64,000 nucleotides of DNA from Clostridiales bacterium (GTDB taxonomy: Bacteria; Bacillota; Clostridia; Saccharofermentanales; DTU023). A program made the position numbers and the translations under genes. Below, piece by piece: positions 15,611 through 24,885 of the stretch. The stretch covers positions 16,992 to 80,991 of the forward strand of contig JAQYCV010000016.1 in NCBI GenBank assembly GCA_028724525.1, in the 5' to 3' direction. Below the pieces are notes generated by a model. That model was not told where the DNA came from. It did no database searches and saw nothing but the letters and a program-made list of their open reading frames with translations. The stretch's first letter is position 1; each line of letters opens with the position of its first letter.

Positions 15611-17536
15611 TTATTTTCGCTTCCGGCCCTGGCCCCGGAGTTTTCTTTGGCCCCGGCCCTTTTTCCGCTTACGCCCAAGCTTACCGGCTCTTGAGGGGCC
15701 GGTTTTTTCTTGCTGGCGCGACCGGCGCCGGTGCCCCGCCTTGCCGCCCCCGCCATGTAGCGGAGTTTCCGTATGCTGGAGGAGCTTAAAGTCTAGAAAA
15801 CGCCGGTCCAGGTCGACCCGGGCAATCTGGATCTTAACCAGGTCACCCAGCTGGTAATATTCGCCGGTATCACGGTTTTGGGCCAAGAGCCGGTCCGGAT
15901 AATACAGGATATAGCCCGTCTCCATGCTGGCGTAAAAAACCGACCCCTCCACCGTATTGGCCAGCTCAACATACATACTGGCATTGGAGAAACCAGAGAT
16001 CTTACCGGGATAAATCTCACCCAACTTGTCCGCATAATATTCGACCACTTTCTGGTCCTGAGAATCCCGCTCAGCATCAACGGACACCCGCTCCATTTCC
16101 GAGATATGGCTAGCGATCTGCTTGAGGTTTTTGGAGCGTTTTCTAGTCGCTGTGCCCTCGAGCTGACTCTTAACCGCCCGGTGGACCAGGAGGTCTGCAT
16201 AGCGGCGGATGGGAGCCGTGAAGTGGCAATACTGGGGCGAAGCCAGGCCGAAGTGGCCCAGATCTGCCGTATCATAGCGGGCCTTGGCCAAGGCCCGCAA
16301 GAGCATCTCAGACAGGGTTGTCCCATAGGGTTCAGACTTCATTTTGCTCAGGAGCTGTTGAAGGGTCTTGGGGCTTATATCCCTGGGGATCCGGATGCCC
16401 AGGCCCAAGTCTTGAACATAATCCAGAACCAGGTCCATTTTCTCTCCGGGAGGATCTTCATGGACCCGGTAAACCGCAGGCAAACGATAGCTATCACAGA
16501 AAGCGGCGACATACTCATTGGCCGCTATCATGAAGGACTCAATAATATGGTTGGCCTCATCCTGCCATTCTCCATAAATTTCCGTCACCTGACCCTCGGC
16601 ATCCAGGACCAGCTTGGTTTCCGGGAAGTCAAAAGCCAGGGCCCCCCGACGGGTGCGCTGGGCGGAAAGCAGGGCTGATAGGTCCCGGGCCAGGCTGACA
16701 GATTCTAGGAACCAGTCTGGTAAGCCCTCGGGAAGGCGGCCTGCAAAAATCTCCCGCAATTCTTCGTAAGAGGACCGCAACTTAGACCGGATCACGGTTT
16801 TGGCCAACTGGCCTTCTAGAAGCTTACCCTGGTCATCATAGTCCAGGCGGCAGGACAGGCAGAGCCGGTCTTGGTCGGGATTGAGACTGCAAAGGCCATT
16901 GGAGAGTTTGGGCGGTAGCATGGGCAGGACCCGGTCAACCAGATAGACTGAATTAGCCCGTTTAAAGGCTTCTTTATCTAGCTCTGTCTGAGGGCGGACA
17001 TAGTGGCTGACATCGGCAATGTGGACCCAGAGCCGGTAGCCCTGACCCAGCCTTTCCACAGCAATGGCATCGTCCAAGTCTCGAGCGTCCAGGCCGTCTA
17101 TAGTATAGCTATGCTGGTCCCGCAAATCTAAGCGGCCCTGAGCAATTTCAGCCTCTATGACTGCGGGATCTGGATTGGGCGGGAGGGGGGCTACTTCTCT
17201 GAGAACTTCCGGTGGAAAGGCTTCCCGCAAAAGATAGGACCGGATAATTCCGGTGATGGCTACATCTCCCTTGCCAGGGTCACCCAGGACCTCTATGATT
17301 TTCCCCTGGGCCATTTCCGGGGACAAGACCGCCGTAAGGTCTACCACAACCTTCATGCCTAGAGGGGCACCATTTAAGTCCGGCCGGGCAATTTTTATCA
17401 AGCGACCAAAACGGGGGTCTGGCTTATCCAAGACCACATAGTGGTCCTGGCCCTTGGCCTCTAAAATCCCAACATAACCCCGCTGGTTTTCTAAACGGAT
17501 TTCATAGCCCTGGGGCAGGGCGGCAAACTTGTCCAT
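15611..17536 (-). CDS. rnr: Ribonuclease R (short form)
   Basis: 641 residues. The RNB catalytic domain is clear: HSYTIDGLDARDLDDAIAVE carries the Asp cluster, followed by LWVHIADVSHYV, PMLPPKLSNGLCSLNP, and HFTAPIRRYADLLVHR. A C-terminal S1 domain follows (GKISGFSNASMYVEL), then a very basic Lys/Arg/Gly tail of about 50 residues. It degrades structured RNA 3' to 5'. Usual RNase R is 700-800 residues; here the N-terminal helix-turn-helix and part of the cold-shock region are missing. I chose ATG 17536 because AAAGGAGATCGT precedes it. It lies just after secG, a common Bacillota order. Confidence 0.92.
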   Translation of the reverse strand: MDKFAALPQGYEIRLENQRGYVGILEAKGQDHYVVLDKPDPRFGRLIKIARPDLNGAPLGMKVVVDLTAVLSPEMAQGKIIEVLGDPGKGDVAITGIIRSYLLREAFPPEVLREVAPLPPNPDPAVIEAEIAQGRLDLRDQHSYTIDGLDARDLDDAIAVERLGQGYRLWVHIADVSHYVRPQTELDKEAFKRANSVYLVDRVLPMLPPKLSNGLCSLNPDQDRLCLSCRLDYDDQGKLLEGQLAKTVIRSKLRSSYEELREIFAGRLPEGLPDWFLESVSLARDLSALLSAQRTRRGALAFDFPETKLVLDAEGQVTEIYGEWQDEANHIIESFMIAANEYVAAFCDSYRLPAVYRVHEDPPGEKMDLVLDYVQDLGLGIRIPRDISPKTLQQLLSKMKSEPYGTTLSEMLLRALAKARYDTADLGHFGLASPQYCHFTAPIRRYADLLVHRAVKSQLEGTATRKRSKNLKQIASHISEMERVSVDAERDSQDQKVVEYYADKLGEIYPGKISGFSNASMYVELANTVEGSVFYASMETGYILYYPDRLLAQNRDTGEYYQLGDLVKIQIARVDLDRRFLDFKLLQHTETPLHGGGGKAGHRRRSRQQEKTGPSRAGKLGRKRKKGRGQRKLRGQGRKRK

Positions 17537-17559
17537 ACGATCTCCTTTAAAAATCTGCA

Positions 17560-17591
17560 GAAAAAGAAAGACTGCCAACAGGGGGCAGTCT
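17560..17591 (-). terminator. Terminator/attenuator between secG and rnr
   Basis: On the minus strand AGACTGCC pairs with GGCAGTCT (8 bp, 7-base loop) and is followed by TTTCTTTTT. It lies between the secG stop and the rnr ribosome-binding site, so it would limit read-through into rnr. Confidence 0.75.
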
Positions 17592-17625
17592 CATGAGTCT
17601 AGGTTTAGGGCCTGCGGCTTAATCA

Positions 17626-17874
17626 CTAAGCAACCCGGCCGGTGAGCAAGTAAAGGATCACAGACAAGACCGCAAAGGAAATGGCCATGATGCTGGTGAG
17701 CTTCTGAAGCTTTTCTTCAAAGCTACCGCCCTTGGACTTATCCATAAAGGTTTCAAAGTTACCTGCTAAGCTACCCAGGCCAGTCTCATCCCCTTCTTGC
17801 AGGGCGACCAGAGCAACCAGGCCGATACAGACGATTATATCTACAACTGCTAAAATTACGATTAAAACTTGCAT
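17626..17874 (-). CDS. secG: Preprotein translocase subunit SecG
   Basis: 82 residues with two membrane segments (residues 3-24 and 61-78) separated by a Gly/Lys-rich cytoplasmic loop (LQEGDETGLGSLAG then FMDKSKGGSFEEKLQKLT), the SecG layout. It belongs to the SecYEG channel in the plasma membrane. Its position upstream of rnr matches other Bacillota. Confidence 0.88.
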   Translation of the reverse strand: MQVLIVILAVVDIIVCIGLVALVALQEGDETGLGSLAGNFETFMDKSKGGSFEEKLQKLTSIMAISFAVLSVILYLLTGRVA

Positions 17875-17933
17875 TGATCTCTTACCTCCGAAACACGGTC
17901 TATCTTAACACAGTATTTTTCGGCTTGCTAGCC

Positions 17934-19004
17934 TTATTTCTGCTTTTCCTGCTCAGCAAGGTCAGTCCCTGCCTGAGACAGCATCTGGCCCAGGAAAGAA
18001 TTGGGACCTAAAACGACTGTTTTATCCCCTTTGAGGCTTTCCTCCAAGGCATCCAACTCTAGGGTAAAGCGGTAGAAATCCGCCTTGCCCTTGTCTCCAT
18101 AAATCTCTTTGAGGACGGCCATATACTCTTCTTCTGCCTGACCCTGCAGACGGCGGGCCTGGGCCTTGGCCTCACCTAGGGTGATATCGTAGGTCTTATC
18201 TGTTTCATTCCGCATTTTAGCGGCTTGATAGTCCCCATCCGCCTTGAAGGATGCGGCCATTTGCTGGCGCTCCGAAATCATCCGATCATAAACGGCAGAA
18301 AGGTTATCCTTAGGTAGGTCATAGCGGCGAATCTCTACCCGCAGGACCTCTACGCCATAATTGGCTAGCTCCTTGCCGGCAAAGCGGGTCACCTGCTGGT
18401 TGAGGGAATCACGGGAGCTTTCATCATCAGTGATAATTTCCGACTGCTGGAGCCGGCCCATAATATTTTTGATATTGGAATAAACTGAAGCGTCTATCCG
18501 CTTTTGCATTTCAGCTACATTGGCTCCCAGGGTCCGGATAAAAATAGGGGCATCATCAATCTTCCATAAAACATAGGAGTCAACGATCATGGCCTTCTTA
18601 TCCGCTGTCAAGACCTCAGAGGGATTAACATCGTAGTACATGATCTTGTCCGTCAAAAAGTTAATATCTTGGACAAAGGGCAATTTAAATTTCAGGCCAG
18701 CATCCCGGCTGGTGGAAACAATTTTGCCAAACTGGGTGACATAGGCCACTTGCCCTTCCGGCAGGATATAAAAGCAATTAAAGATCATAAAGAGGATCAC
18801 GGCCAAGGCCAGCAAAAAGCCGATGAGCTTGCGAGGAGGCTGAGGCTTGGCCTTATCATCTTTGGCTGGGTCCTGGGCCGGGGCCGCCTGGGGCTGTTCG
18901 GGGGCAGCCTTCTTATCTGCCTCGCCAAAACCAAAGGACCAGGAAAATTTCTCGTCCCCCTGCTTATGGTCTTTTTGAAAATCATCAGGATTCCATTTAG
19001 CCAT
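17934..19004 (-). CDS. hflC: HflC-like SPFH/stomatin domain protein
   Basis: 356 residues. A polar, Pro/Gln/Lys-rich N-terminal stretch of about 60 residues is followed by one membrane segment (LIGFLLALAVILFMIFNCFYI) and a prohibitin/SPFH domain (VAYVTQFGKIV, GLKFKLPFVQDI, then a coiled-coil EAKAQARRLQGQAEEEY). HflC with HflK forms a membrane cage that modulates the FtsH protease in Gram-negatives. It starts 2 bp after the hflK stop. The long N-terminal extension is unlike E. coli HflC. The C-terminal NSFLGQMLSQAG resembles other Clostridia homologues. Confidence 0.85.
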   Translation of the reverse strand: MAKWNPDDFQKDHKQGDEKFSWSFGFGEADKKAAPEQPQAAPAQDPAKDDKAKPQPPRKLIGFLLALAVILFMIFNCFYILPEGQVAYVTQFGKIVSTSRDAGLKFKLPFVQDINFLTDKIMYYDVNPSEVLTADKKAMIVDSYVLWKIDDAPIFIRTLGANVAEMQKRIDASVYSNIKNIMGRLQQSEIITDDESSRDSLNQQVTRFAGKELANYGVEVLRVEIRRYDLPKDNLSAVYDRMISERQQMAASFKADGDYQAAKMRNETDKTYDITLGEAKAQARRLQGQAEEEYMAVLKEIYGDKGKADFYRFTLELDALEESLKGDKTVVLGPNSFLGQMLSQAGTDLAEQEKQK

Positions 19005-19005
19005 C

Positions 19006-20004
19006 CTACTTGCCTCCTTTGCTAGTCTCTTGCTGAGCTTCCTGGTCTGCCACTACATTGTCCAGAGTCTCTCCGGCCTGCAGGGGCAGGTATTTGGAAA
19101 CCTCCCCACTCTCATCCACAATCACCTTGATGCCGGGCAGGGTCCGTTCTAAGACCTCCAGATACATACGGTTGCGGCTGATCTCTGGGAAATTTTTGTA
19201 CTCGTTATAAATAGCCAGGTAACGGTCGCGCAAGCCTTCCGCTTCGGCGACTCGACTAGCCTTGTAGGCCTCTGCATCTTTAACGAGACGGTCCGCCTGA
19301 GATTTGGCTTCGGGCAGACGGCGGTTGCGGTATTCTGCCGCCCGGTTGATCGCCATCTCCATCTCTTGCTTGGCCGTCTCTACGTCCCGGAAGGCTTTGG
19401 CTACCTCTTCTGTAGGAGGCTCGGAATCATTCACTTTGACATCCAAAACCTGGACCCCAATATCATTTTCCATGAGCTTTTCTACCATCATATCCTGGAC
19501 TTCATTTTGGATCTCATACTTACCCGAGGTCAGGGCATCATCAATCGACTTGGTCCCGACAACCGACCGGACAGAGGCCATGAGCAGGTTGCGCAAGATG
19601 GCCTCCGGCTCTTCCGAGGCATAGAGATACTTGAGGGGGTCAGAAATCTTCCACTCCATAAAGAAATCAATATTGACCACGTTCATATCGCCCGTGATCA
19701 TGAGGCTGTCATCCTCTTCAGAGTGGTAGGTCCCGGTATCATCCTGGTAGTAGCCCAGCTCCATCTTTTGCGTCCGCTGGACCTGGAGGATGGTGACCTC
19801 CTGGATAGGCCAGGGTAGCTTCACATGCAGGCCAGGGCCTGTAGTTGCCGTATACTTGCCAAAGGTCTGAATAACGGCCTGTTCACTTTCTCTAACCGTA
19901 TAAATCCCGGTAGATACTAGGTAAACGGCCAAGGCCAAGATCAAGACCAGAACAATATTACGGCCCTTAAGGGTAAATGGCTTATGAGTCTTCTTCTTAA
20001 ACAT
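19006..20004 (-). CDS. hflK: HflK-like SPFH/stomatin domain protein
   Basis: 332 residues with one N-terminal membrane segment (VLVLILALAVYLVSTGIYTV) and an SPFH domain: EQAVIQTFGKYTATTGPGLHVKLPWP, then INVVNIDFFMEWKI-like DMNVVNIDFFMEWKI, and the HflK-type DVKVNDSEPPTEEVAKAFRDV. A coiled coil follows. It is the first gene of the hflKC pair, with AAAGGGACGTCT before the ATG. The two proteins should assemble together at the plasma membrane and probably act on FtsH. Confidence 0.87.
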   Translation of the reverse strand: MFKKKTHKPFTLKGRNIVLVLILALAVYLVSTGIYTVRESEQAVIQTFGKYTATTGPGLHVKLPWPIQEVTILQVQRTQKMELGYYQDDTGTYHSEEDDSLMITGDMNVVNIDFFMEWKISDPLKYLYASEEPEAILRNLLMASVRSVVGTKSIDDALTSGKYEIQNEVQDMMVEKLMENDIGVQVLDVKVNDSEPPTEEVAKAFRDVETAKQEMEMAINRAAEYRNRRLPEAKSQADRLVKDAEAYKASRVAEAEGLRDRYLAIYNEYKNFPEISRNRMYLEVLERTLPGIKVIVDESGEVSKYLPLQAGETLDNVVADQEAQQETSKGGK

Positions 20005-20052
20005 AGACGTCCCTTTCTAGAGATGGTCTTATTATAACGGATGAAGCCAGCT

Positions 20053-21624
20053 TTATTCAAAAAAGCCTGCATAGGCTTTTAGGGGCAGGCCCCGGGCTTC
20101 ATTCTTGTCCATAATCTCTTGAATCCGGGCTTGGGCGGCCTTCAGGTCCGCCAAGGCCTGGTCTGTAAGTTGCCAGGCTTGCGCTTCTTGGAGCCCCTGT
20201 TCAATCGGGAGAGCCAGGGCCTTGGTGTAGGGCCGGTCTCCCTTTTCGGGATATTCCTTATACACGGTGTGGGCCACATAGCCAGCACGGTCGAGGGCTA
20301 TCTGGCCATCCAACCCTCGTTTAAAGGAGGCCAGGGCGATCAAGCCATCCTGGGCCCGGCCCTCCGAGTTTCCCGTGTCAAACTGCTGGTTGGAGACACA
20401 GTTGCCAATGGAATAAAAACAAAGCATGGTGTGGTCGCCTTGCTCTGCAGGAACTGCTCGGATTTCCTGAACGACGTGGGGACCACATGCCAAAACCAGG
20501 TCTACCCCACTATTTGCCAGGACCTGGGCATAATAGCCCTGGGCCTGGTCGCGGCCTTGGGCATACTCTGTGCCCCAATGCATAAAGAAAATGACGACTT
20601 CCGCCCCAGCCTTACGCATCTCCTTGACCCGGTCCTCAAGCCGGGCGGCATCTTCCTCCCAGAAATCAGGCCAGTCATGGCTGACATAGAAGGAGTCAAT
20701 GAGCTTGGAATTCTTAATTGAAATAGGCACATTATTAAAACTGCGCAGGGAGAGGTCGGCCCCCTGGCGGGGAGATTCATAGGTGAAGGCAGAAATTCCG
20801 ACCTTAATCCCCTTGATTTCTTGAATAAAGAAAGTGGGATCATCGTAGTCTTCCCGAGTTCCTATGGGGATAAGGCCTGCCTCTTTGCACACGCGGGCCG
20901 TTCTCTGCATGGCATCCACATCAAAATCCATGGCGTGGTTATTGGCGGTAATTGCGAGGTCAAAGCCGACTTCTTTGAGGTTAGCCGCCAAGTCTTCCGG
21001 CACGGAGAAGGAGGGATAACCAGAATAGGGCGCACCCCGGAAGACCCCTTCCATATCAAAAGCCGCTAGATCGGCCTGCTGGATGATAGGTCCAATGCGG
21101 GTAAAAAGAGGGCGGAAATCGTAGCTGCCATCCTCCTTGGCCCCTGCATTTAAGAGGGCATCATGGATGAGAACATCCCCGACAGCAGCAATCGTAAAAG
21201 CCTGGTCATCCACAGGTCCGGCTTTTAGGCCTGCCTGGTCTGCCTGGGCGGTAGATCCCAGGTCTTGGTCTTGACCCGGTCGCTGAGCCGCGGGCTCTTC
21301 TCCCCCAGTGGAGGAGTCCTGGCTAGACTCTCCATTCGCCCCCAGACGAGCGACATCTGGCTGGGAACCAGGCCGGAGGGTCCGGCTTTTGCGGTATTGA
21401 CCCACTAAGAGTAAGAGGGCAAGCAGGAGAACAAATAAGACCAGGGCAGCCAGCTTTTCCTTTCCCGAAAAGCCCGTCCGAGGCCTCTTGGCCCGAGTAT
21501 TGGCTGTAGGGTCTGCCGGCTTTTCCCGCCGAACGGGGCCCTTATTCCGGGGTCCGACCGGTCGATTTTGCCTATTCAAGCCCTGGGCTGGCCGCTTTCG
21601 CCTGTCATTTGGCTGAAAAGTCAT
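20053..21624 (-). CDS. CapA-like metallophosphatase-fold protein (PgsA/CapA family)
   Basis: 523 residues. The first 60 residues are basic and Pro-rich, followed by a single membrane segment (LAALVLFVLLLALLLLVG), a 60-residue Ser/Gln/Gly linker, then the CapA domain outside the cell: ITIAAVGDVLIHDALL-like FTIAAVGDVLIHDALL, FDMEGVF, LAITANNHAMDFD, VIFFMHWGTEY and LVLACGPHVVQEI, which carry the Asp/Asn/His metal-site pattern. CapA relatives take part in poly-gamma-glutamate or envelope polymer synthesis. I chose ATG 21624 (GGAAGAAGAG upstream); reading further upstream would run through the tRNA gene. No cap operon partner is adjacent. Confidence 0.83.
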   Translation of the reverse strand: MTFQPNDRRKRPAQGLNRQNRPVGPRNKGPVRREKPADPTANTRAKRPRTGFSGKEKLAALVLFVLLLALLLLVGQYRKSRTLRPGSQPDVARLGANGESSQDSSTGGEEPAAQRPGQDQDLGSTAQADQAGLKAGPVDDQAFTIAAVGDVLIHDALLNAGAKEDGSYDFRPLFTRIGPIIQQADLAAFDMEGVFRGAPYSGYPSFSVPEDLAANLKEVGFDLAITANNHAMDFDVDAMQRTARVCKEAGLIPIGTREDYDDPTFFIQEIKGIKVGISAFTYESPRQGADLSLRSFNNVPISIKNSKLIDSFYVSHDWPDFWEEDAARLEDRVKEMRKAGAEVVIFFMHWGTEYAQGRDQAQGYYAQVLANSGVDLVLACGPHVVQEIRAVPAEQGDHTMLCFYSIGNCVSNQQFDTGNSEGRAQDGLIALASFKRGLDGQIALDRAGYVAHTVYKEYPEKGDRPYTKALALPIEQGLQEAQAWQLTDQALADLKAAQARIQEIMDKNEARGLPLKAYAGFFE

Positions 21625-21661
21625 CTCTTCCTTCTTCCTTCGAGAGCTGCGATTTATCTCT

Positions 21662-21700
21662 ATAAAGACGAAAGACGAGAGGAGTGATCCTCTCGTCTTC
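21662..21700 (-). terminator. Terminator downstream of tRNA-Val(UAC)
   Basis: Perfect 12-bp stem AAGACGAGAGGA / TCCTCTCGTCTT with a 4-base loop, followed on the minus strand by TTTCGTCTTTATA. It lies 2 bp beyond the tRNA 3' end. Confidence 0.8.
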
Positions 21701-21701
21701 G

Positions 21702-21777
21702 TGGTGGGAGTAACAGGGCTCGAACCTGTGACATCTTGCTTGTAAGGCAAGCGCTCTCCCAGCTGAGCTATACTCCC
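21702..21777 (-). tRNA. tRNA-Val (anticodon TAC)
   Basis: Cloverleaf on the minus strand: acceptor GGGAGTA/TACTCCC, D arm GCTC/GAGC, anticodon stem CTTGC/GCAAG around CTTACAA, T loop GTTCGAG, discriminator A and encoded CCA. The anticodon UAC reads GUN valine codons. This is the second tRNA-Val of the window, of a different isoacceptor. Confidence 0.95.
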
Positions 21778-21900
21778 CTTTGGCTCGCTAGAGCAAAAGC
21801 TTTCGTATAGTAACAAATATCTTTAGGGATTTCAAGCCTCTCTTCAAAGATACTGAGATCCCTGCTTGTCCGGTCTTGGTTAAGACCTATGGCCAGGTCC

Positions 21901-23238
21901 TTAGTCCTGGTCCCCCGCGATAGCCATAGACTCCACATAAACAGAGGGAATGTAAGAATCATAGCTACTGAGTTTGGCATCCGCCCCAACTTCCTTTATA
22001 CCCGCTAAGAGGTCGAGGAGATTGCCAGCAATTGTAATCTGCTTTAGGGGCCGGCCCTTCTTGCCATCCTCGATGGCAAAACCCTTAGCAGCCAGGGAGA
22101 AATCCCCACTGATGGGGTCCAGGCCGGAGTGGAGGCCCGCCAGGTCGGTGATCAAGACCCCTTGGCCCACTTCTGCCAGTAATTGGTCAAAGCTCTTGTC
22201 CCCTTCCTTCATGTAGAAAAAGTCTGCCCAGGGGCTAGCCTTGCCCTTGTAGGACCGAGACCCTGTCCCAGTAGGCGCTGTTCCGTCTTTTTTGGCCGTT
22301 TCCAAGGTGTGGAGATAGGACTTGAGTACGCCCCCATCTACCAAACAGAGATCCTGGGTCGCCACGCCTTCATCATCGAAAGTATGAGGCGCAGGGCAGG
22401 CAGGGTGCAGAGGATCTGAGTAGAGAGAGAATTGGCTAGAGGCAATCTGTTGGCCCATCTTCCCCTTCAGCAAGGATACCCCCTTTTGCACGCTCTCCGC
22501 CGAGAAGGCTGACGCCAGGGCCATGAGGAGGGAGGCAAAGCAGTCATTCTCAATAACCACCGGATACTGGCCAGAGGGATAGCTGGTTCCGCCAAAGTTT
22601 TCTTCCGCCTTGGCAACAGCTTCTTGAGCTAGGTCCGCTAGCTTGACTTCCTCTAGGTCCGAGAAGACGCGGAAGGCAAAACCATTTTGCATCTCCTCGC
22701 CCCGAGCCAAAACGACATAGACGACGATCTGCCCTTGGCCAGCTTCGCCACTCCGGTCCAGGCCCTTACTGTTGTAAATGAATTCTTCACCAGCACTGGA
22801 CCCTAACTCCAGAGTAATCATCTTGGCTTCCGAGGTACACTTTTGCACTTCCTCTTGGAGGGCCTGCAGGCTGGCCATCGCCTTCTCTGTATCCAGCTGG
22901 AACTTCTTCTGGTCTGGCAGGGGGCGGAGCGTATCCTTGCCCGTGTAAAAGCCCGGCAGGTCTTCCGCTGGCTGCTTGAGGTCTAAAATCGCCTGGACCT
23001 GGTCCAAGAGATAATCGATTGAGGCTTCTGTCAGCTCTTCTGTATAGGCCAGGGCTTTGACCCCATCCTGGATGACGGCTAGTTGCAGGCCGCGGGAATC
23101 CGCTATTTCAAATTTTTCTAATGATCCGTTATAGAGTTCAATACTAGTCGCCGTAGACCCTACGTAAAAGACTTCTGCTTCTTGGTAGCGATCCTGGGCG
23201 GCTGCGAGTAGTTTTTCCGCAAATTGACGTTTTTCCAT
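21901..23238 (-). CDS. tldE: TldE/PmbA family metalloprotease subunit
   Basis: 445 residues of the TldD/PmbA family. TldE lacks the HExxxH zinc site and is the non-catalytic partner in the TldD-TldE heterodimer, which degrades unfolded peptides and matures peptides such as microcin B17. Visible family segments are DSRGLQLAVIQDG, SSAGEEFIYNSKGL, QYPVVIENDCFASLLMAL, FDDEGVATQDLCLVDGG and ISGDFSLAAKGFAIEDGK. AGGAGAATAAT precedes ATG. It lies 27 bp after tldD in the same direction. Confidence 0.9.
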   Translation of the reverse strand: MEKRQFAEKLLAAAQDRYQEAEVFYVGSTATSIELYNGSLEKFEIADSRGLQLAVIQDGVKALAYTEELTEASIDYLLDQVQAILDLKQPAEDLPGFYTGKDTLRPLPDQKKFQLDTEKAMASLQALQEEVQKCTSEAKMITLELGSSAGEEFIYNSKGLDRSGEAGQGQIVVYVVLARGEEMQNGFAFRVFSDLEEVKLADLAQEAVAKAEENFGGTSYPSGQYPVVIENDCFASLLMALASAFSAESVQKGVSLLKGKMGQQIASSQFSLYSDPLHPACPAPHTFDDEGVATQDLCLVDGGVLKSYLHTLETAKKDGTAPTGTGSRSYKGKASPWADFFYMKEGDKSFDQLLAEVGQGVLITDLAGLHSGLDPISGDFSLAAKGFAIEDGKKGRPLKQITIAGNLLDLLAGIKEVGADAKLSSYDSYIPSVYVESMAIAGDQD

Positions 23239-23265
23239 ATTATTCTCCTATCTGGCCTGTCTGCC

Positions 23266-24645
23266 CTATCTACCACCAACAGTAAGCTTGCTGATCCGTA
23301 AGGGGGGCTGGCCTAAGGCCGCAGGGATAGAGCCAGAAGAGGCTCCACACATGCCCTGACCCAGGGCAAAGTCATCGCCCACCATATCGATTTTTTGTAG
23401 GACTTCCAGGCCTGTCCCAATCAGGGAGGCTCCCCTTACAGGCTTGACAATCTTGCCGTCCTGGACCAAGTAACCTTCGGCTACAGCAAAGTTGAATTCA
23501 CCCGTTGTGACATCTACGGAACCACCGCCTAGACTCTTGGCATAGAGGCCATACTCCGTGTTGGCAATAATGTCTTCCCGCGTGGACTCGCCCGGGGCAA
23601 TAAAGGTGTTATTCATGCGAGAGGTAGGGGCATAGCGGTAGTTCTGCCGGCGGGCAGAACCCGTAGAGGCCAAGCCCATCCGCTTACCGTTCAGACGGTC
23701 TACCAGATAGGACTTGAGTACGCCTTTTTCAATCAGGAGATTACGTTGGGTCGGTGTGCCCTCATCGTCATAGCCGGAGGACCCCCAGCCGTTGAGCAGG
23801 GTGCCATCATCCAGGGCAGTCACCAGGGGGGAAGCAATCTGCTGGCCTAACTTGCCCGTGTAGACCGAGACACCCTTGGAAACAAAGGAGGCTTCTAAGC
23901 CATGGCCGCAAGCTTCATGGAAGAGGACGCCTCCAAAGGCATTGTCCATGATCACCGGCATAGCACCAGAGGGTGCGTAATCTGCCTTAATCATAGTAGT
24001 CGCAATACGGGCGGCCTCGCGGGCGATTGCGTTGATATCATGGTCTTCAAAGAATTCAAAACCCTGCGAAGCACCCGGACCCATAAAGCCCGTCTGCATA
24101 TCCTTGCCATCACTGGCCACGGCGCTCACCATAAAACGGCTGCGGACTCTTTGATCTTCCACCCAGAGGCCCTCCGAGTTGGCGATCAAGACCTTTTGGT
24201 CCTCGTCCATGTACATTGCAGAGGCTTGAACAATACAAGGATCGTAATCCTTGGCCGTATGGAAGGCCTCCTTACAGAGGTCCAGCTTCTTACGCAGGCT
24301 GATCCCTCCAGGTAAGAGTCTAATGATATTGACCTGACGAGTAGGTTGATCTTCAAAAGCCATGACCTTTTGGCCAGACTTGCCACTCAAGGCCTCAGCC
24401 GAAGACTTGGCCAGGGCTAAGAGCTTTTTCTCGCTTAGATCGGAGGTAAAAGCATAAACCTGCTCAAAGCCTTTGATCAGGCGCAGGCCCAGGCCAAAAT
24501 CACGGCCTATAGAAATAGAATCTAATTTATTATCCAGGTAACTCAGCCTGGTGTTGTCCTTGTCTTCCACAAAGACTTCAGCAAATTCCGCGCCACCCGT
24601 CAGGGCAACCGCTAAAATGCCTTCCACTTGAGATTTTTTGAGCAT
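23266..24645 (-). CDS. tldD: TldD family zinc metalloprotease subunit
   Basis: 459 residues. The zinc-binding LFHEACGHGLEASF (HExxxH) is present, as are MPVIMDNAFGGVLFH, YDDEGTPTQRNLLIEKGVL and VTTGEFNFAVAEGYLV. It is the catalytic subunit of the TldD-TldE protease. I chose ATG 24645, preceded by AAAGGTGTCCT, over a longer reading to 24699. It is the first gene of the tldD-tldE pair. Relevant to context: in some bacteria TldD/E matures secreted peptides, and this genome carries small secreted proteins 13-20 kb away, but a link is only speculation. Confidence 0.92.
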   Translation of the reverse strand: MLKKSQVEGILAVALTGGAEFAEVFVEDKDNTRLSYLDNKLDSISIGRDFGLGLRLIKGFEQVYAFTSDLSEKKLLALAKSSAEALSGKSGQKVMAFEDQPTRQVNIIRLLPGGISLRKKLDLCKEAFHTAKDYDPCIVQASAMYMDEDQKVLIANSEGLWVEDQRVRSRFMVSAVASDGKDMQTGFMGPGASQGFEFFEDHDINAIAREAARIATTMIKADYAPSGAMPVIMDNAFGGVLFHEACGHGLEASFVSKGVSVYTGKLGQQIASPLVTALDDGTLLNGWGSSGYDDEGTPTQRNLLIEKGVLKSYLVDRLNGKRMGLASTGSARRQNYRYAPTSRMNNTFIAPGESTREDIIANTEYGLYAKSLGGGSVDVTTGEFNFAVAEGYLVQDGKIVKPVRGASLIGTGLEVLQKIDMVGDDFALGQGMCGASSGSIPAALGQPPLRISKLTVGGR

Positions 24646-24813
24646 AGGACACCTTTCTATTCGTTCGGAACCAAGGCCAGGAGTGGCCACAGTTCCCATC
24701 TACATAAGCCCATTAGATTGAGCCTGTAAAGTTATGCTAATGCGGTTAATAAGATTCATTCTAACAGCTAGACCACCTAGATTGCCAGAGCAACTGGGGT
24801 GGCTGTCTATTGA

Positions 24814-24885
24814 CATGCAAATTTGCAAGTAATGGGTGGTTTGGATGCTGGCGCCCATCCATTACTTGCAAATATGTCTGAAATC
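24814..24885 (-). repeat. Dispersed palindromic repeat, family A, copy 1
   Basis: Near-perfect 19-bp arms at 24821-24839 and 24855-24873 (one G-T mismatch) around a 15-base loop containing GGCGCC. Read on the minus strand, the segment from 24885 downwards is identical over about 31 bases to 45962-45992 in copy 2, including the flank GATTTCAGACAT outside the arm. It abuts the Nudix gene stop codon and may also end its transcript. Confidence 0.7.

Noticed and set aside
15878..16678. 266-residue plus-strand open frame
   Set aside because: It is fully antisense to the RNase R catalytic domain and has no domain features of its own.
21625..21816. A longer N-terminus for the CapA-like protein, starting at 21816
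   Set aside because: It runs through the tRNA-Val gene and its terminator; the ATG at 21624 has a good ribosome-binding site.
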